This document shows positions 35,641-49,500 of a stretch of DNA of 64,000 bases, piece after piece. Location of the stretch: positions 1 through 64,000 of the forward strand of contig JAKCWW010000458.1 of the NCBI GenBank assembly GCA_026260175.1, written 5' to 3'. Below the pieces are notes generated by a model. That model was given only the letters and a program-made list of their open reading frames with translations. It was not told where the DNA came from and did not search any database. Position numbers and translations under genes: made by a program. This DNA comes from Reticulitermes lucifugus (Eukaryota > Arthropoda > Insecta > Blattodea > Rhinotermitidae). Position 1 is the stretch's first letter. The number at the start of each line of letters is the position of its first letter.

Positions 35641-36640
35641 GGAAATTAAATGACTGTAATCTATTCCACATTATTATTCTGGTATGGGTTCACAAAAATC
35701 AATAAAATGTCGGCAGAGCTGGAAATGGTTTTGTATGAAGTGGCAACATTTCTTCCTACAACGTAGTTATGACACATAAGTTTGTTCACTAACAGAATGA
35801 TAATGCAATTACAAAAATAGTTTGTAACTGCCCTGCCAGTATGACATGTGTAATGCAAGCACCCATAGTGCCAGGCAGTATTTGAAACAAACACTATTAC
35901 ACAATTACGCCATTTACAGTTCAGCATACTATCAAAGTACCACCCAGTTCCTTACTTGCATATTAGTTACCCCTCACTGATAATTCAGAGAAACCTGCTG
36001 CCTCTGTCATCAGGGTGGCAAGCTCGTCTATCCTGATTATGGAGGCAGTGAGGTCCTTTGATATATCAGTACACATCCACACGACCACATGACATCAATG
36101 TCCAGAAGATGGTTGTCTTCAGTCACCACAATGAAAACCTCAAACATAATGCAACACAAAGTTGATGGGATAATAATTAACTAAAAAATCTGGAAGTATT
36201 ACATAATGAAGTTCCAGAATGTAAGAATTATTATGCTACTGTGTCCTGAATGGTTTGATCTGGGATTATAGACACTGTCTATATTCCTCCTAAATCCCAC
36301 TTTTCTTTCTGTTATTTTGGCCCAAGAAGACTGAAGAAAGAGTGACAGAAGGATATTAGAATTTTATATACAGGACTCATTGGTTTTTAGTTTCAGATCT
36401 ACTTATATGATTTTAAACATTAGATTTGTTTGCTTTGTTATTCTACAAAAACTTCAATGTTCCTGTTATAACATTATAAAACTGCCATATTTGATCATTC
36501 CATCTAAATCCCACATCTTTAAATTGGTTCAGAAAATGTGTTTGAACATAAATTCACTCTGCTTCCACAATCATGTCTGAAACTCATCACATGTTCACAC
36601 TTCATATTTCAATCTCGCATATTTTCTCACTACTAGATGA

Positions 36641-37199
36641 TTTTTTTATATATATTATTCATACCATGCATTGTCGCTGATCAAACACAAATACTCAACC
36701 AACACATGCACTCTTACGATTTTTTTTAGATATCATATGTTACAATCTCTGTAAGCTAGACCAACATGTTTCGATCCCCTCCTGGGATCATCATCAGGGA
36801 CTCTTGTGACGGTATGAATTACACAAACAAGACTAACAATATAAGTACATGCTAAAAATATAAAATGTATAAAAGGTGGTTAAATTGTATGCAATCTGTC
36901 GTGGTGGATCCCTGGTCTACTGTGTATAGGATATTGGTTGTTTATATGCTGATGGATAAGACAGCAGACAGTACACCCGGAATCCACCACAAAAGATCAC
37001 CTACAATCTATCTATCTTTTATACATTTTATATTTTAGCATGTACTCATATTGTTAGTTTTGTTTGTGTAATTCATACTGTCACAAGAGTCCCTGATGAT
37101 GATCCCAGGAGGGGATTGAAACATTTTGGACTAGCTTACAGAGATTGTAATATATAATATCTCAAAAAATAAGAGTGCTTTTGCTGGTTGAGTATTGTG
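36641..37199. mobile_element. Inverted-repeat element flanked by 10-bp direct repeats
   Basis: Long arms pair from AATACTCAACCAAC, GCACTCTTA and TTACAATCTCTGTAAGCTAG through GATCCCCTCCTGGGATCATC to TATAAAATGTATAAAAG on the left, with the inverse on the right up to TGGTTGAGTATT. The 10-mer TACTAGATGA occurs at 36631-36640 and 37200-37209, consistent with a target-site duplication. Each arm carries a CTGATGAT-GATCCC/GGGATC-GAAAC module. The loop of about 130 bp encodes nothing. Confidence 0.75.
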
Positions 37200-37209
37200 T
37201 ACTAGATGA

Positions 37210-38480
37210 ACTTTTGCCATACAAACACATTCCATGAAACAGACACAGAAAACAAATACAAAATGCGAGTTCGTCAACATCTGACATGATACATTAATAG
37301 TATATACACACATGTGCCGTGGAAGCTTCAGATCTTATACCAATAGAACAGAACCATCATGAAAGTAATTTCAGCACTTTGAGACAAGGACCAAAGTGGA
37401 TATTGATATAACATATTTATTGCTGAAGTTCCATCCATTGCTACATTACATCATTTATCTGGAAAAAGAAAATGCATCCTCGCTTCAAAATGCGATGTCT
37501 GCATCACAGCTGGCACACATTGTGTTTTCAGACATTATGCAACCCCACTGAGTCGTATTTCCCAGTGTACTAAAGTCATCACCAAAAAGGTCATAAAAAC
37601 CGGTTTATTCTGCTAGAAGCTTTCAGTGTAAGCTAATTCATTTTCTGATATTCTGATTTGCTCAGAACCAAATTCACTCCTGTTACAGTATCAACTTGAT
37701 TAAAGCCGCAACCACTGACAAACCTACATGATAAATACAAGTACATAACTGTATCGAGTGTTGGTCTAGTCCTATTAGTAACATGTGATAACATTCAACA
37801 TTAAAGACACAGCACCATGACTTGTCACTGCAAAGATTTCTGGGCCATGGAGGGGGTATCTTTAACAAATGCCCGTTACAACTTACAGCTGTATGATTAT
37901 GGTAACTGCAACACCTAGTCCCCTAGTACACAATGACATGCATAAGATAGCTGAAAAAAAAATTGTATAAATAAACTAGAAATCAACAAACACACCAAAA
38001 ATGTAACAATGAAAGAAATGTAATGCAAAAATACTAAATGTAATCATCATTTACAATCTGTACCAACTGTTTCATGAATTCTGCAACAACAGGATACTAT
38101 GATACCTCAAAACTGTATGCAACATCAAAATAAAATAACACAAAACTTCTACCTTATGCTTGCTCAAAATTATATAAAGCAAAACCTCTTTACTTTAATA
38201 CTGGATAACTCAAACTGTGACACATGAGCTACAGAATGTCACAGCCAGTAAATATTTGCTTTTGGGCCATATTAAAAAATTCAGATTATGGACCAACTTG
38301 CAACTATGACCAAAGTGTGCTTAGATCACAATTCAAACATAATATTTACATACTTAACTGACTGAGAATTTAATTTGGGGTACTTTTCACCTGCCTCTGT
38401 AATTCCACAGTTTTCTCTATGACTCAAAATCTTCCATCAGTCACATAATGCACTCTTTGTTAATTTCTGTCCCACAGCAA
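37210..38480. other. Intergenic, no gene seen
   Basis: AT-rich, without recognisable exon or element. Confidence 0.45.
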
Positions 38481-38489
38481 ACATTTTCT

Positions 38490-39180
38490 TGGTGAGATGA
38501 GCAGAGAAAAAACATGCTTAAGATCATCTAGAATGATCAGTTTTGTAAACACGTGTTTTACAAGTATTCAGAGCTTCACAACAGTTGTGTTTTGTTTGGT
38601 TGACTTGCACAGAAAACTGTCTGATGAACTGTTCTTCAAGATCAGAATAACTGCTGATAAAATAAACATGAAACTACTTTGGCTTATGAAAAAATCTCAA
38701 CCATATAGTGACTGGTGATGAAATGTGCAATCATTTAAACCAGAAACAAAACAAAACACATCATGGGACAGCACCATGCTAAGGAAGGCAAATGATGTAG
38801 GTTTTGAGAACATTATGGAGACATCCTCATCACTGTTTTGGAAGAAGAAACCATGAACAATTCTGAACAGTACAATAACAGATTGCATAAACTACAGGCC
38901 ATATCCAGAGGATTACCCTGGAAAGCATGGCAAAGACATTCTCCAACAACATAAAGGATGCCAAAGAGAATAAATCACAATGTTGTTGGATACAATGTCG
39001 CACCTTCCCCATAGCCTCAAGTTAGCACCCTCAGACTTGCATGTTTGGTCATTTGAAGAATGCTTCAGGTGGAAAACAATTTGATAATGACAACATTGTG
39101 CAACTATACTGAAATGGCTGCATAACAATGCTTTATACTGACACAGACCCCAGGTACAAATATATGACATAATATCACAA
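38490..39180 (+). pseudogene. Mariner-like transposase fossil
   Basis: The + strand, read across stops and frame breaks, shows HIVTGDEMCNHLNQKQ, corresponding to the mariner (I/V)-V-T-G-D-E-x-W-x-H block. Further on it shows ASGGKQFDNDNI and YTDTDPRYKYM, corresponding to the C-terminal H-L-x-G-K-x-F-x-x-D-E region. The first catalytic Asp (TGDE) is still recognisable; the second and third are not clear. Flanking inverted repeats were not identified. Confidence 0.6.
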
Positions 39181-39805
39181 AGTGCAATTAGAAGTGTGGT
39201 TTTATACTTTGTGGCACACGCATTTCTATTAATTATTACTATTATTATTAAAGTTCATATATTTTATGACACAGTGCACCCAACGGATTTTCTTTTGTCA
39301 CAGTGAGATGTTTCTATCTGGTCAAAACGGAACAATGCATGGTCTAACGATGGCACATGAATGCCAAAACATTTTGCCACATTAACTCACATGCTTCAAG
39401 TAGTGGATGTTAATAAGCTGAATTACTCTTAGATGAAACTGAAAGTAAATGCATCCCAAGTCTTTCTGCATAGAGCTGGAAACATATGCCATCACAGAAT
39501 TTCTTTAAATTAAGCAGGAGCATTACTTCTGGGCTGGAGTTTATGTGACAAAGTTCAGAAAACAAGATTTTAAATTTAAGCAGAATATAAAATGTTTTCA
39601 AGCTCTGGCCACAGTAAATGGATCTTGTATCATGAATTTACTGTACATCTGAATAGGTGTTTGTCAGAAGCATGGAAATTAAGAGTTCACAGATTTTGTA
39701 TAGCTACACAAGAACGACAGTAGTTATACATGGTGTTCTGAAACAAAAAATTAAACTTATAAAACATCATAAACACCAAAACTACTGCTTCTTTTAAATA
39801 CCTTG

Positions 39806-40038
39806 TTAACCATTTAAAGTCTAGCAGTTACCTTATGTACCAATGGTTATAACATTAAGAATTTTACATTCTGCCCACAGAGCGTATTTATGTGTTTGTA
39901 TGCATCTCGGAACAAACAGTGACTTTGCCCTAAACACATTAACCAATTGGTTTTATAACTGACATGGTCAGTGTTTACTGCCTTCTACAAACTGGCCCTT
40001 TAAATAAAACAGATTATGGGTTGTGCTTAAACAGTTAA
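39806..40038. mobile_element. TTAA-flanked MITE (piggyBac-type), copy 2
   Basis: In inverse orientation to 11470-11705, with the same internal blocks. On the minus strand these include CAGTAAACACTGACCATGTC, GGGCAAAGTCACTGTTTGTT and CACATAAATACGCTCTGTG. TTAA stands at both ends (39806-39809 and 40035-40038), next to CCATTTAAAGTC on the left. The right terminus is more decayed. Confidence 0.65.
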
Positions 40039-41407
40039 TGTTCCATGAAATGAAATATAAATGAAACAAATCACTAAACCCATCACATATTTAAAACGAA
40101 CCAGGGTGATGTTGCAATTTTCAAATATCCTGTTAATGCACACTGGCTACTACATGTACAACCAGATTGAAAATTCATAATCTTTGCACTTTGCCAACAC
40201 AGTGCATTTGTGTGCTGTACAACTATCAGCATAAACAGCTATTATTTTCTTATAGCATCACTAAAATGTTTGGCTAATTGAGATGCAGTGCACTTTCTGT
40301 AAAGCATGAACTGATGTATGGTTTAATTTATGTGGTCTTTAAATAATAATGCCTGTCATCAAAGCCAATTACCAGTAATAGTAAGTCTTGTTGTGAACAG
40401 CAATCATAGTGTTTCCTTCATTAGAAGTTTTTCAACAGACCAGTGACAATGACTTCTTACAGGAGAAAAATTTCTTACAAAGGAACTCTAAAAATTATGT
40501 TCATTTTTTGGGTCCACTTTTGTATTTTGATCTCAAGCAATTACCTCATAATATTTCAATTGTAAGGATCACAAATGCATATTATCAGGCCAGCTTGGAC
40601 AATGGTATAGATACTTGTGTGGTAAAGAAAAATTCTACAACACAAGTCATTATCAACCACATAAAAAATACAGGTCCAAAGTCAACTGATGTTGACAAAG
40701 GTACAGTTTCATTTACCTCACTTCTGACCTCAACCTCAAGACTCTCATTTCACAGGTCTTCAATGCCCATTAAGTCACAGCACATTAACATCTACAGTAA
40801 CAAAATCTTCAAAACTACACTTGCAGTTCAAGCCTTACAGCAACATCTCTGTGATATGCTTCCATTAGTAAACAAATGTCTATCAAAAACCGAGGAAAGG
40901 GCAACAAACAGTTCATAGGTTTGATACACATGATGCAGTGGCCTGCAATCAATTATCAGCTATGAGTTCAACCATCAGGAAATGATTAATGGCTGTAAAG
41001 CTTTTTAACCTTTCAAATGGGAAATATCTGTATAAAACCCAGAAGTGAACTTCTAAAGCAGGAGAACATTTTACACAACACTTCATATGGAGAAAAATTT
41101 AATATTCTTCTTATGGGAGTTTAGTGGACTTCAAAAATCTATGTCTTACATGGGAAAACTTTGAATCTTGGAATTCTTATGTGGGTAACACAGTATTACA
41201 TCAAGTTTAAAGCATTCCCTACATACTAAAATAATTTGAGCATCTTGCTTAAATACTGACAATTTTTTAGTGTTCAGTCAAGTGCCAAATACTGAAGTTT
41301 CACCTGCAATATATATGTACCTCTTCTGACAAACCAAATATTCAATATGGAGTGATTAATCCACACCTGTCTGTATTGGCAGTTTATACAACTGGTCCAC
41401 TGCACTC

Positions 41408-41434
41408 AAAAATAAAATAAAATAAAATAAAAAG
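41408..41434 (+). repeat. (AAAAT)n microsatellite
   Basis: Five tandem AAAAT/AATAA units. Confidence 0.9.
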
Positions 41435-43142
41435 ATACTGTGACCTAAATTCACACAAACCAATTTCGTAGCTCACATGAAAATATCCCATACCCCAGAC
41501 ATGTAAAACCCTTTCGTAATGTTAAATTACATGCAAATTCAAAAGCTGCACTAGCACAGAGGCAAACCTCACATCCATATCTGCAATTTTGGCATGTAAC
41601 TTGAACTCTCCTCTATCATACACAGCAAAATGATGTAACTCACATATCTGCCCAGAAAAAGGGGTACATACATTTAGACTGATTTTGCCATGGATAACTA
41701 TCAGCATGTTTGCACAATGTTATGTTTATGTCATGATAATGAAGACTTAAAATAATGTTAGCACATATTATATATACAAAGGGAGATATGTTATGCCTTG
41801 TTTCATCAAACTGTTACTAATACAGCACATGGATCTCTCTCTATAGCACCACAGCTGTCCATATTATAGGGGAATAATGGCAGTGCTTTCTATGCAGTTC
41901 TAACAGCTCTGAATGTAGATGTATCATATAGAGATGTTTTGTCCTGGTCACAAGCAATTAACTTCAATCATAAAGTGTAAAAATTGCTGTCAATTTTCAT
42001 GTATTTAATCCTGAAAAAATATGGATGCACCAAATACTGTATAATATACACACAATCAAATTAATAGGCACTTGTTAAAAAACGTGACGTTTCTCAAAAG
42101 TGTTGCTCCTTTTTAAATAGTTTGTGTTGAAATGAAAGCTATGAATTAAAGTACAAAATCAAGCAAATGATTAATCCACATCACACATTTACAACAAAGC
42201 AGGCTGATTTCCTATGTGCAAGGGTCTACAAATAATGTTAATATCATTAAAAATAAACACTGCTCTTGAATACAGCTGGGAAGATAGGAAAACTTCCATT
42301 ATCCAGTAATACCTGAACACAATTTATGCCTTATCGCAATATAAAATTAACTACATAATTAACAACAAACCTGGGATGCTAGATTTTTCAGAAAGTCAAT
42401 ACATTTCTTAGTTTTAGTATGTTGATACTGAGCTAGACAAATTCTATTAACCATTAGGGAACTGCAGATAATAATAATTTGTAAAATAATTGCATTCTCT
42501 TGTAACAACACTAGGGGTTTCATGACTGAGTCTTTAAAACACAGTACAAAATTCTTACTACACCATTAACTACAGATTTACAAAACCCAAAATCATTCAA
42601 ACAATGGAAAACCACATACAAAAATTACAATGTGAAAAATGCTTTCAAAGAAGTCCACTGTTAGTGGCTTACAAAAGTGATGACAACAATCTACCCTGTG
42701 AACACACCCCAATGTAGCTCAGCCATCAAGTACTTGGTGCAATCCCAGAAGTTATTTCATAACAATGTACAAAATGGCTCAATTTATACTTATGTTTTAG
42801 CACAAATACTACAGCTACATTTGCCATAACATTTCTTCTACTAGCTTGTTCAACAATGAATCCTTTGTGCGTTGGTGTCTTGCGTTATGCTGTGTTATGT
42901 CAAAGACATTTCTATTACCTTCATGAAGTTACAAATTTAAAAAAGTGTGCATGAACAGTATTACTGCCAAATCAGCACACAAAACCTCGTCTGAGCAATA
43001 AAGCAGCAATATAATAAGAATAAATTAACATGATTGTCTAATACATAATACACAATATTAAGCAAACTATATCTCACATCAGACTGTAGCAGAACTTCCA
43101 AGCCAAAGTTTTAAAGGTGGAGTATAACATACCTACACAACC

Positions 43143-43185
43143 AGAGAGAGGGAGAGGGGGGGGATGGGGGAGAGAGAGAGAGGAC
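43143..43185. repeat. GA/G-rich purine tract
   Basis: Uninterrupted AGAGAG and GGGGG runs on the + strand, about 200 bases after the PIM stop codon. It is therefore a CT/C-rich tract in the presumptive 3' UTR RNA. Confidence 0.85.
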
Positions 43186-43383
43186 AGGTGAAGGGTGGAG
43201 GAAAGGAGGATGTTAATTATAGGACCATTTTGTCACGGTGGGAGCTCAGGCAAAGAGTTCACTCATCACAGCCAATTTTGGGTCAGAGCCGTTTTCAGGC
43301 CTTTCCCATTTAGTATCTCTCCCTAAATGACACTCTAAAAATTAATACTAAAATTAAGTCTAGAGCTAGTGAATACAGTGTGG

Positions 43384-43595
43384 TCAAATGCTTTCCTGGG
43401 AAGATGTGGAAGCCTGATCCAGGGAATGCTGGTCTAGTGAGTTTCGTCTTGCAGGACAAACACAAGTCAGTGGCCCTGTGTTGTCATCACACGAATCCAA
43501 ATCACAATTCATCCACACATGCTGCAGGATGTCTTCCAGACATAGGCGGTCACTTGGGTGAATCTGCAGGCATTTTTGTATCAAATCTTGACAAT
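43384..43595 (-). CDS. PIM kinase, exon 7 (terminal)
   Basis: After a TGTTCCAG acceptor the exon completes an Asp codon and reads [20 protein letters not shown]. It continues [12 protein letters not shown], the last kinase helices with the conserved HPSDR arginine and the HVWM motif. A Ser-rich tail ending SQESI and a TGA stop follow. Confidence 0.93.
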
Positions 43596-46500
43596 CTGGA
43601 ACACAGAAAATTATAGTGTAGAATATGTCATTTCATGTGATAATGCAGATCTATGAACCTGAGTATGGTCTCCATCAAAACTGAATGTACTTGGCTGCCA
43701 GTCTGATTTCAGAAAATGTGCGTCTCCCATGGCAGTACACCATCAGAGATAATTACCACAGTAGTTTCTGAAACTTCTGTTGAAATTCCACCATTCTGCA
43801 AACAACTCAGCTTTTAACCACAACACACAGTAACAAAATGTACAAAATTCACTGATGGCACAGTCACTAGGAATCTCCCCAACATCCTTCTCATCCTCCT
43901 AGTTACGTGACAGTGTGAAATCATGAACTCTACAGCCTTCAACTGAAATTCCACGCTGGAAACTGAGGCAAGAGATGTAAGCCACATGACAAACAAATTC
44001 TGATAGCACTGCAACATCATACCAAGAAAGCATCGCCAAGGCCAAATCGAGGTTCTCAAAATGGTTTCAAACAGTCCGAAGATGAAGGCACTATGATCCT
44101 CTGAAATGCCTAGAACTACTTACCCAATAACACAGCATATCCCCAAAGACTTGAATCTTCAAGATAAACATACCTTTTGTCTTCTCTTTTCATATCATCA
44201 GCTTGACTTTGGAGAGACTGACATCTTTTCTCGTTTTTCCCCATTTTTCCTTCTTTATCTTGGCAAGGACAGCCTCCTTGTTCTTACTCATGTTTTCTCT
44301 ACCATCCACCTATTTTTGCTCATAATTACATGATATCCCAAATCCAAAAGAACAGCCATTATCTGTGAAACTACTAATGCCATATGGCATATATTTAGGG
44401 ACTCATCAAAATTGGTATCCTCCCTAATGTAGATAATAAAATTCCAGACACAGTACGATCAGATTTGGCTTCACACAATTTAAGATGTTTACACCAAATC
44501 TAGCATGTTCTGAGGGAATATACACCTGCCATGATGAATGTACTTACACCACCAGGACTCATCCAGACGACACATCACAATCTGGGGTACAAACATTGCT
44601 AAATTTGGCAGTCAACTGATTGAGTTCAGGTATCATTTACACAGTCCTTTGGAAATGCAAGTGTCTTCATTCATTATCAACAAAATCATGACAGGCGAGT
44701 AGAAAGTAAAACCTTTTCTCAGGGAACAGCTCCAAAACTGCAGGTGTTTCCAGTACCTTCCTCCCAGAAAAATAGCTCCTCCTATCTAGTGTTGGTGAAT
44801 TACGTATAACAGAATGAATGCCAGTAATTATTCCGTCCTTGTTTGTGTCATTTTGTGAATAAGTCTAGTTCTTAGTTCAGGATTAGAAATGCTTTCTAAA
44901 AATCATTCATACAGTACTTCATCACTAACACACATCCTTTTGCCAAGAATTGTCAATATGGTGATTGGCAAACACTTTAACTCGCAACAGATTTTAAGCA
45001 CTTATCGCCTTATTATAATACTCAAACTGGAAAGTCTAACAAACAAACAAAATGTTTGCCCTTCTGAATATTTTCTTATTTTCGGTGGTGGAGTTGCAAA
45101 CAAGGCACAACATACATAGACGTCATACCTACTAAGCAGGCATAAAAGGTTAACGAAATCTGATACTGAAGGACTGTCAGTGACAGTAACGTTTTCGGTG
45201 ACCCACAAAGCATACAATATCTGCTTAACAAAAATATAACGAACACAGATACCAAGTAACAATTGAATATACCATGTGAAACCCGTGTACGGAAATGAAT
45301 AGATGCCTGCATGATTTCTTCATCCTGTTCAAATGGAACATCCCCACAAACCATTCCAAAGAGTAAAATTCCAAGGGACCACACAGTTGCACTGCGACCA
45401 TGGTAACGGTTGTATTGGATCCACTCTGGAGGTGCATACACGCGTGTTCCTAAAAGCAGACACACAACACTATGACACACTTTTCTTGCTACAAGAGGCA
45501 CTGTGCCATACAACACAGTCTATTCAATAAACTACTATCTCAAAGATTATTACGTGACAATTTACACAACCAGGAAAGCCACCATGGTAGCCATCTAAAA
45601 CACCACATTCAACAGCTGAATCGATCAGAATAAGAAATGTACTTTTGATATAATGTACAAAACACTACATCACAGAATACATTCTGCACACTGCACACAA
45701 CAAAACTACACCAGCTTTTCATAAAAATCCAAATTTTACTTCTTTGAGCATCATTGCACATACTTAAATTGGCACTTAGGGCACGGTGCGCACAGTTAAA
45801 TATCACTGGAGTCATATGACTTCATGCAGTGCTGAATTCAAAATGATGTCAGTCACATGACTCAATATCTCCACGATGAAGAAAGAAAATTTAAGCCAAA
45901 GGGCGCAGTAAGTTAACAGCATAAGAAATTTATACACAGAGAACTTCTGAACCTCATACAGAAAATGTACCTGTGATTTCACTACAATTAAATTATACAC
46001 TCAGTTGTAATCCTACATTCCACAAGGATTTATGGAATATATGAGAATAAATCATAAGAAAATCACAGCAGCACAAAATTATTACACTGCATGTTATAAA
46101 CACTTTCATATTACTTAACAAGCTTACAAAGTCACCAATGCCCAATTTGTTGTGTAACTCTTTTAAGATTGATATTCAAATACATATTTATAAATTCCAC
46201 TCCCGTCTCACAGAATACATTGTAAAGACCACCTGATTATTCTGAAACCTATATACAACCTCTGTGGGCAGGTGGTATAAAATGATATACGATTGCTCAA
46301 AATAAAGTGCCATATCAGTGGTGTACTGATGCCTCACTAGGCCAGCTGAACCTCACAACCATTACTGCAATAGTACAATGCAGAGTCACTTGAGGCTAAA
46401 ACCTTCAAAAAAATTCAGCTCCTTTTCACAACTTATGGGTGCAATTACAGGGCACAAAAATCAAATTAAAATGAATTTGACAAATTCTAATTCTGTTAAT

Positions 46501-49500
46501 TCAGTGGACAAAATACCTAATTTAGAACACATTTAGGCCACACTAAAATTAATAAAATTTAGGCCAATCACAAAGGCAACAAAAGAGTAGGCCATGTCAC
46601 TTTAAACCCAACTAATCCCACTTCTGAGAGAACCCTATAATGTATTTATAGTAATCACTCCTATACAGGTGGAAGCAAAACAAGCTTCCAAATAAGAAAA
46701 CTGCAGAATCAGTCTAAGGACACATTATTATAAACTATAAACCTTTGAGATGGGAGGTATCATCTGCATTTTAGTAGAAATACTTACCATCAAAATCAGT
46801 ATAGATGCTATCTTTCAAGTAAGTACCAGAACCAAAGTCAATTAACTTCAAAGAATGGGATTTTAAGTCAACAAGTATGTTTTCATCCTGAAATTATAAG
46901 ACACAATGAAAATAATATCATACAACTATTTAAGTTTCATATTCCTACTGTTCTAATGTGAGGGTGGCAGAAGCAGTGGAGGGAGCCAAATATGAGCCTT
47001 AACCAGTCCCAGGCCCAGCAGGTGCACAATGCTTACAAAACTGTTAAAGCATTCTTCTATACACATAGCATTGGTGAGTATGATGAACAAAACATTTTCA
47101 TGCTGGAACCAGCACTGTTTTGTCTGAAACATAAGGTTTAAAAAAAACAACTGTCACTACAGATTTCTTTGGTAAAAAGTTATTTCCACACAGGTATCAA
47201 AGGTATCTTTTTTTCCCTTAGTATTTTTATAGGTCTAAACAGAAAATTTGTAATTTTCATTTTTTGTTTTCTCATGTTTCTGACACATTTAATGCTTTCC
47301 TGCAGCCATTTGTTCTCCAGTTTGTCAGCTCTTTTGTTTTCCCTTTAGAAATGACAGATATAGTTTTCACTGTTATTTCATCAGAAACTGTAAACATCAC
47401 ATAAAATTCTAATCAGAATGAAAGTATGTTTAATAAAAAATAACACTGCAAACCATCCAATACAGTCCGAGTCCATTACTAAAATTTAAGGAATGGTCAC
47501 CAACATTACTGTTTTAGAGAATTCATCTTCCCCAAGTAAAACAATATTAACATGTACAAATGCAACAACAGCTGCTTTTTCAAACTTGAAGCAAACTTAC
47601 AAAAAAGTACATTTACCATTCATGATTTTCACACTCCCTTAAAGAAACATTCTTTACATACCACATAAGCTGATCAGAGTATAAAATGCTCTGTACTAAC
47701 CTTAATATCTCTGTGAATGACACCAGCATTGTGACACTGTATAATAGTTTCTACAACTTGCTTAAAGAAGCCACGAGCTACAGATTCTTTGAGACAGATT
47801 TTCTCAGTGATGTAATCGAACAAGTCCTTGGCTTGGTCCGGGCGTTCCATGATGATGATACAACTGTCTGAACGTTCATAATAATCCAGCAGTTTAATTA
47901 CACCTGGAATGTGGGCCAGCTGCCTTAACAGACACACCTCCAAAGGTACAAGCTGACTTCCAACCTACAAATCAACAACACTTGACACTGTGATATGTGC
48001 ATTTTTTATTTAACCCTTAATGGCTGAACAGGAAAACAGTGTCCCAGTAATTTAAATTCCCTCAAAGGCTGAAAGAAAAATATTTAGGCAACAAGGACAC
48101 TTACTGCATTTTTAAAACATGCTCCACAATCCATGTTATTTTTTCCACAAAATTTCATGTACTTCATAATTTTATCTTTTTTTGGTTCATATAATAGTCA
48201 CATTCTACACACAGAATGCACTAAAATTTAAATGTCCACCCCCGTCCTTTCAATTTTACACCAACGTCTTTTAGTGCCAACACCTACATTTACAATTACA
48301 GTGCACAAACAAAATAACTCATATATTTTTCACCCAGCCAGTTTTACATTACACATAATTTAATGCCATTCCCATGCATTAAGAATGTAAAAAGCCATAC
48401 ATGTAAACCATGACTGCTGCAAGTCACTGAAGATGACAGGAGCATAAGGTGTTGAATATACAGGTCAGATTTCCATATTTCAGTGCATACTAAACACTCG
48501 CAGAATATCTTAAAAATTGAAAATGCAAGGAATGCTCATAGTGGCAATACTGATGTACTCATCCATCTGACAACACTGGAGGAGTAAACAAATAAAAAGT
48601 ATTCAGAATATTACCCTATGAGTAAATTAAATATGTCAAATACAATAAATCAAAGTCAAAATCCTGGTTTACTTACCTCAATCCAATCTGTTACTTTCTG
48701 TTTTGCAATTTGTTTTATTGCTACCTGAAATTAAAAAAAAACATACATACTTAACTACACTGTCTGAAAACATTTTCAAGGTTGTAGTGATGAAGGATCA
48801 CTTTGAAGATGTACATTGTGCTCACTTGTGGCTATTGTAAGTTTATAAACAAACTGCCTCTAGCTAATTACACTCATGCACATGCAGTTTTTTTTATGAG
48901 AACCAGTCAGAAAATAAGTTTATGTTGTATACAATCTGCAACTGAAGGCCACACATGGGTTGTGATTAGCACAGGAATTCATCATTATCATCTGCTTCCA
49001 GCACTCATGCAAATTCTTGGGGGGTCACAAATTGAAACATGACTGCAAGGTGGAAACAGCTGTGACACAATGGCTGATGATAATGGGGAACAGAAATGCC
49101 TGTCCCACCCTATGATAAAGACCTCAACTCTATGCATTGCAAATGTATTTTCTGACCTAGCTTCACAGTGTACCACTTAGTTTAGTTTCACTGCATCATT
49201 CCAACTGTTTATTTGCTCATACACAGTATTACAGCATGTAATTTTTGCAATATTCATTCACCAAACTGTTATCCTTAATAGTAATTCTCAGCCTTGTAAT
49301 TAATTAATGAATTAAAATTATTTTTATTAAAATGTATACTAAAAACACATTCTTTAGCACACATTTTTTTGGAAGAAAATCAATTCCCTTACACTACGCA
49401 CTTGCACTTAAAGCTTTAATGAATCGGTACAAATATTTACAGATACATTAACAGACTAAAGACAGTACGCAGATACAGTAACATTCTTTCATGAACATAC

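Larger units (their letters stand above)
40039..43383 (-). other. Downstream of the PIM gene; probable 3' UTR and flank
   Basis: The minus-strand kinase ends at 43384, so its 3' UTR must begin here. I could not place its polyadenylation site with confidence. A 169-codon + strand frame at 40409-40918 is discussed as a finding. An (AAAAT)n tract lies at 41408-41434 and a GA/G-rich tract at 43143-43185. Confidence 0.5.

Noticed and set aside
36759-37130. A canonical, active hammerhead ribozyme
   Set aside because: CUGAUGA and GAAAC are present, but an extra U separates the core from stem II and the outer flanks do not pair to form stem I. I keep only the weaker claim of a hammerhead-like module.
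43814-44059. 81-codon minus-strand frame in the last PIM intron
   Set aside because: It has the same strand as the gene but is not bounded by matching splice sites. The exon 6 to exon 7 junction joins perfectly without it.
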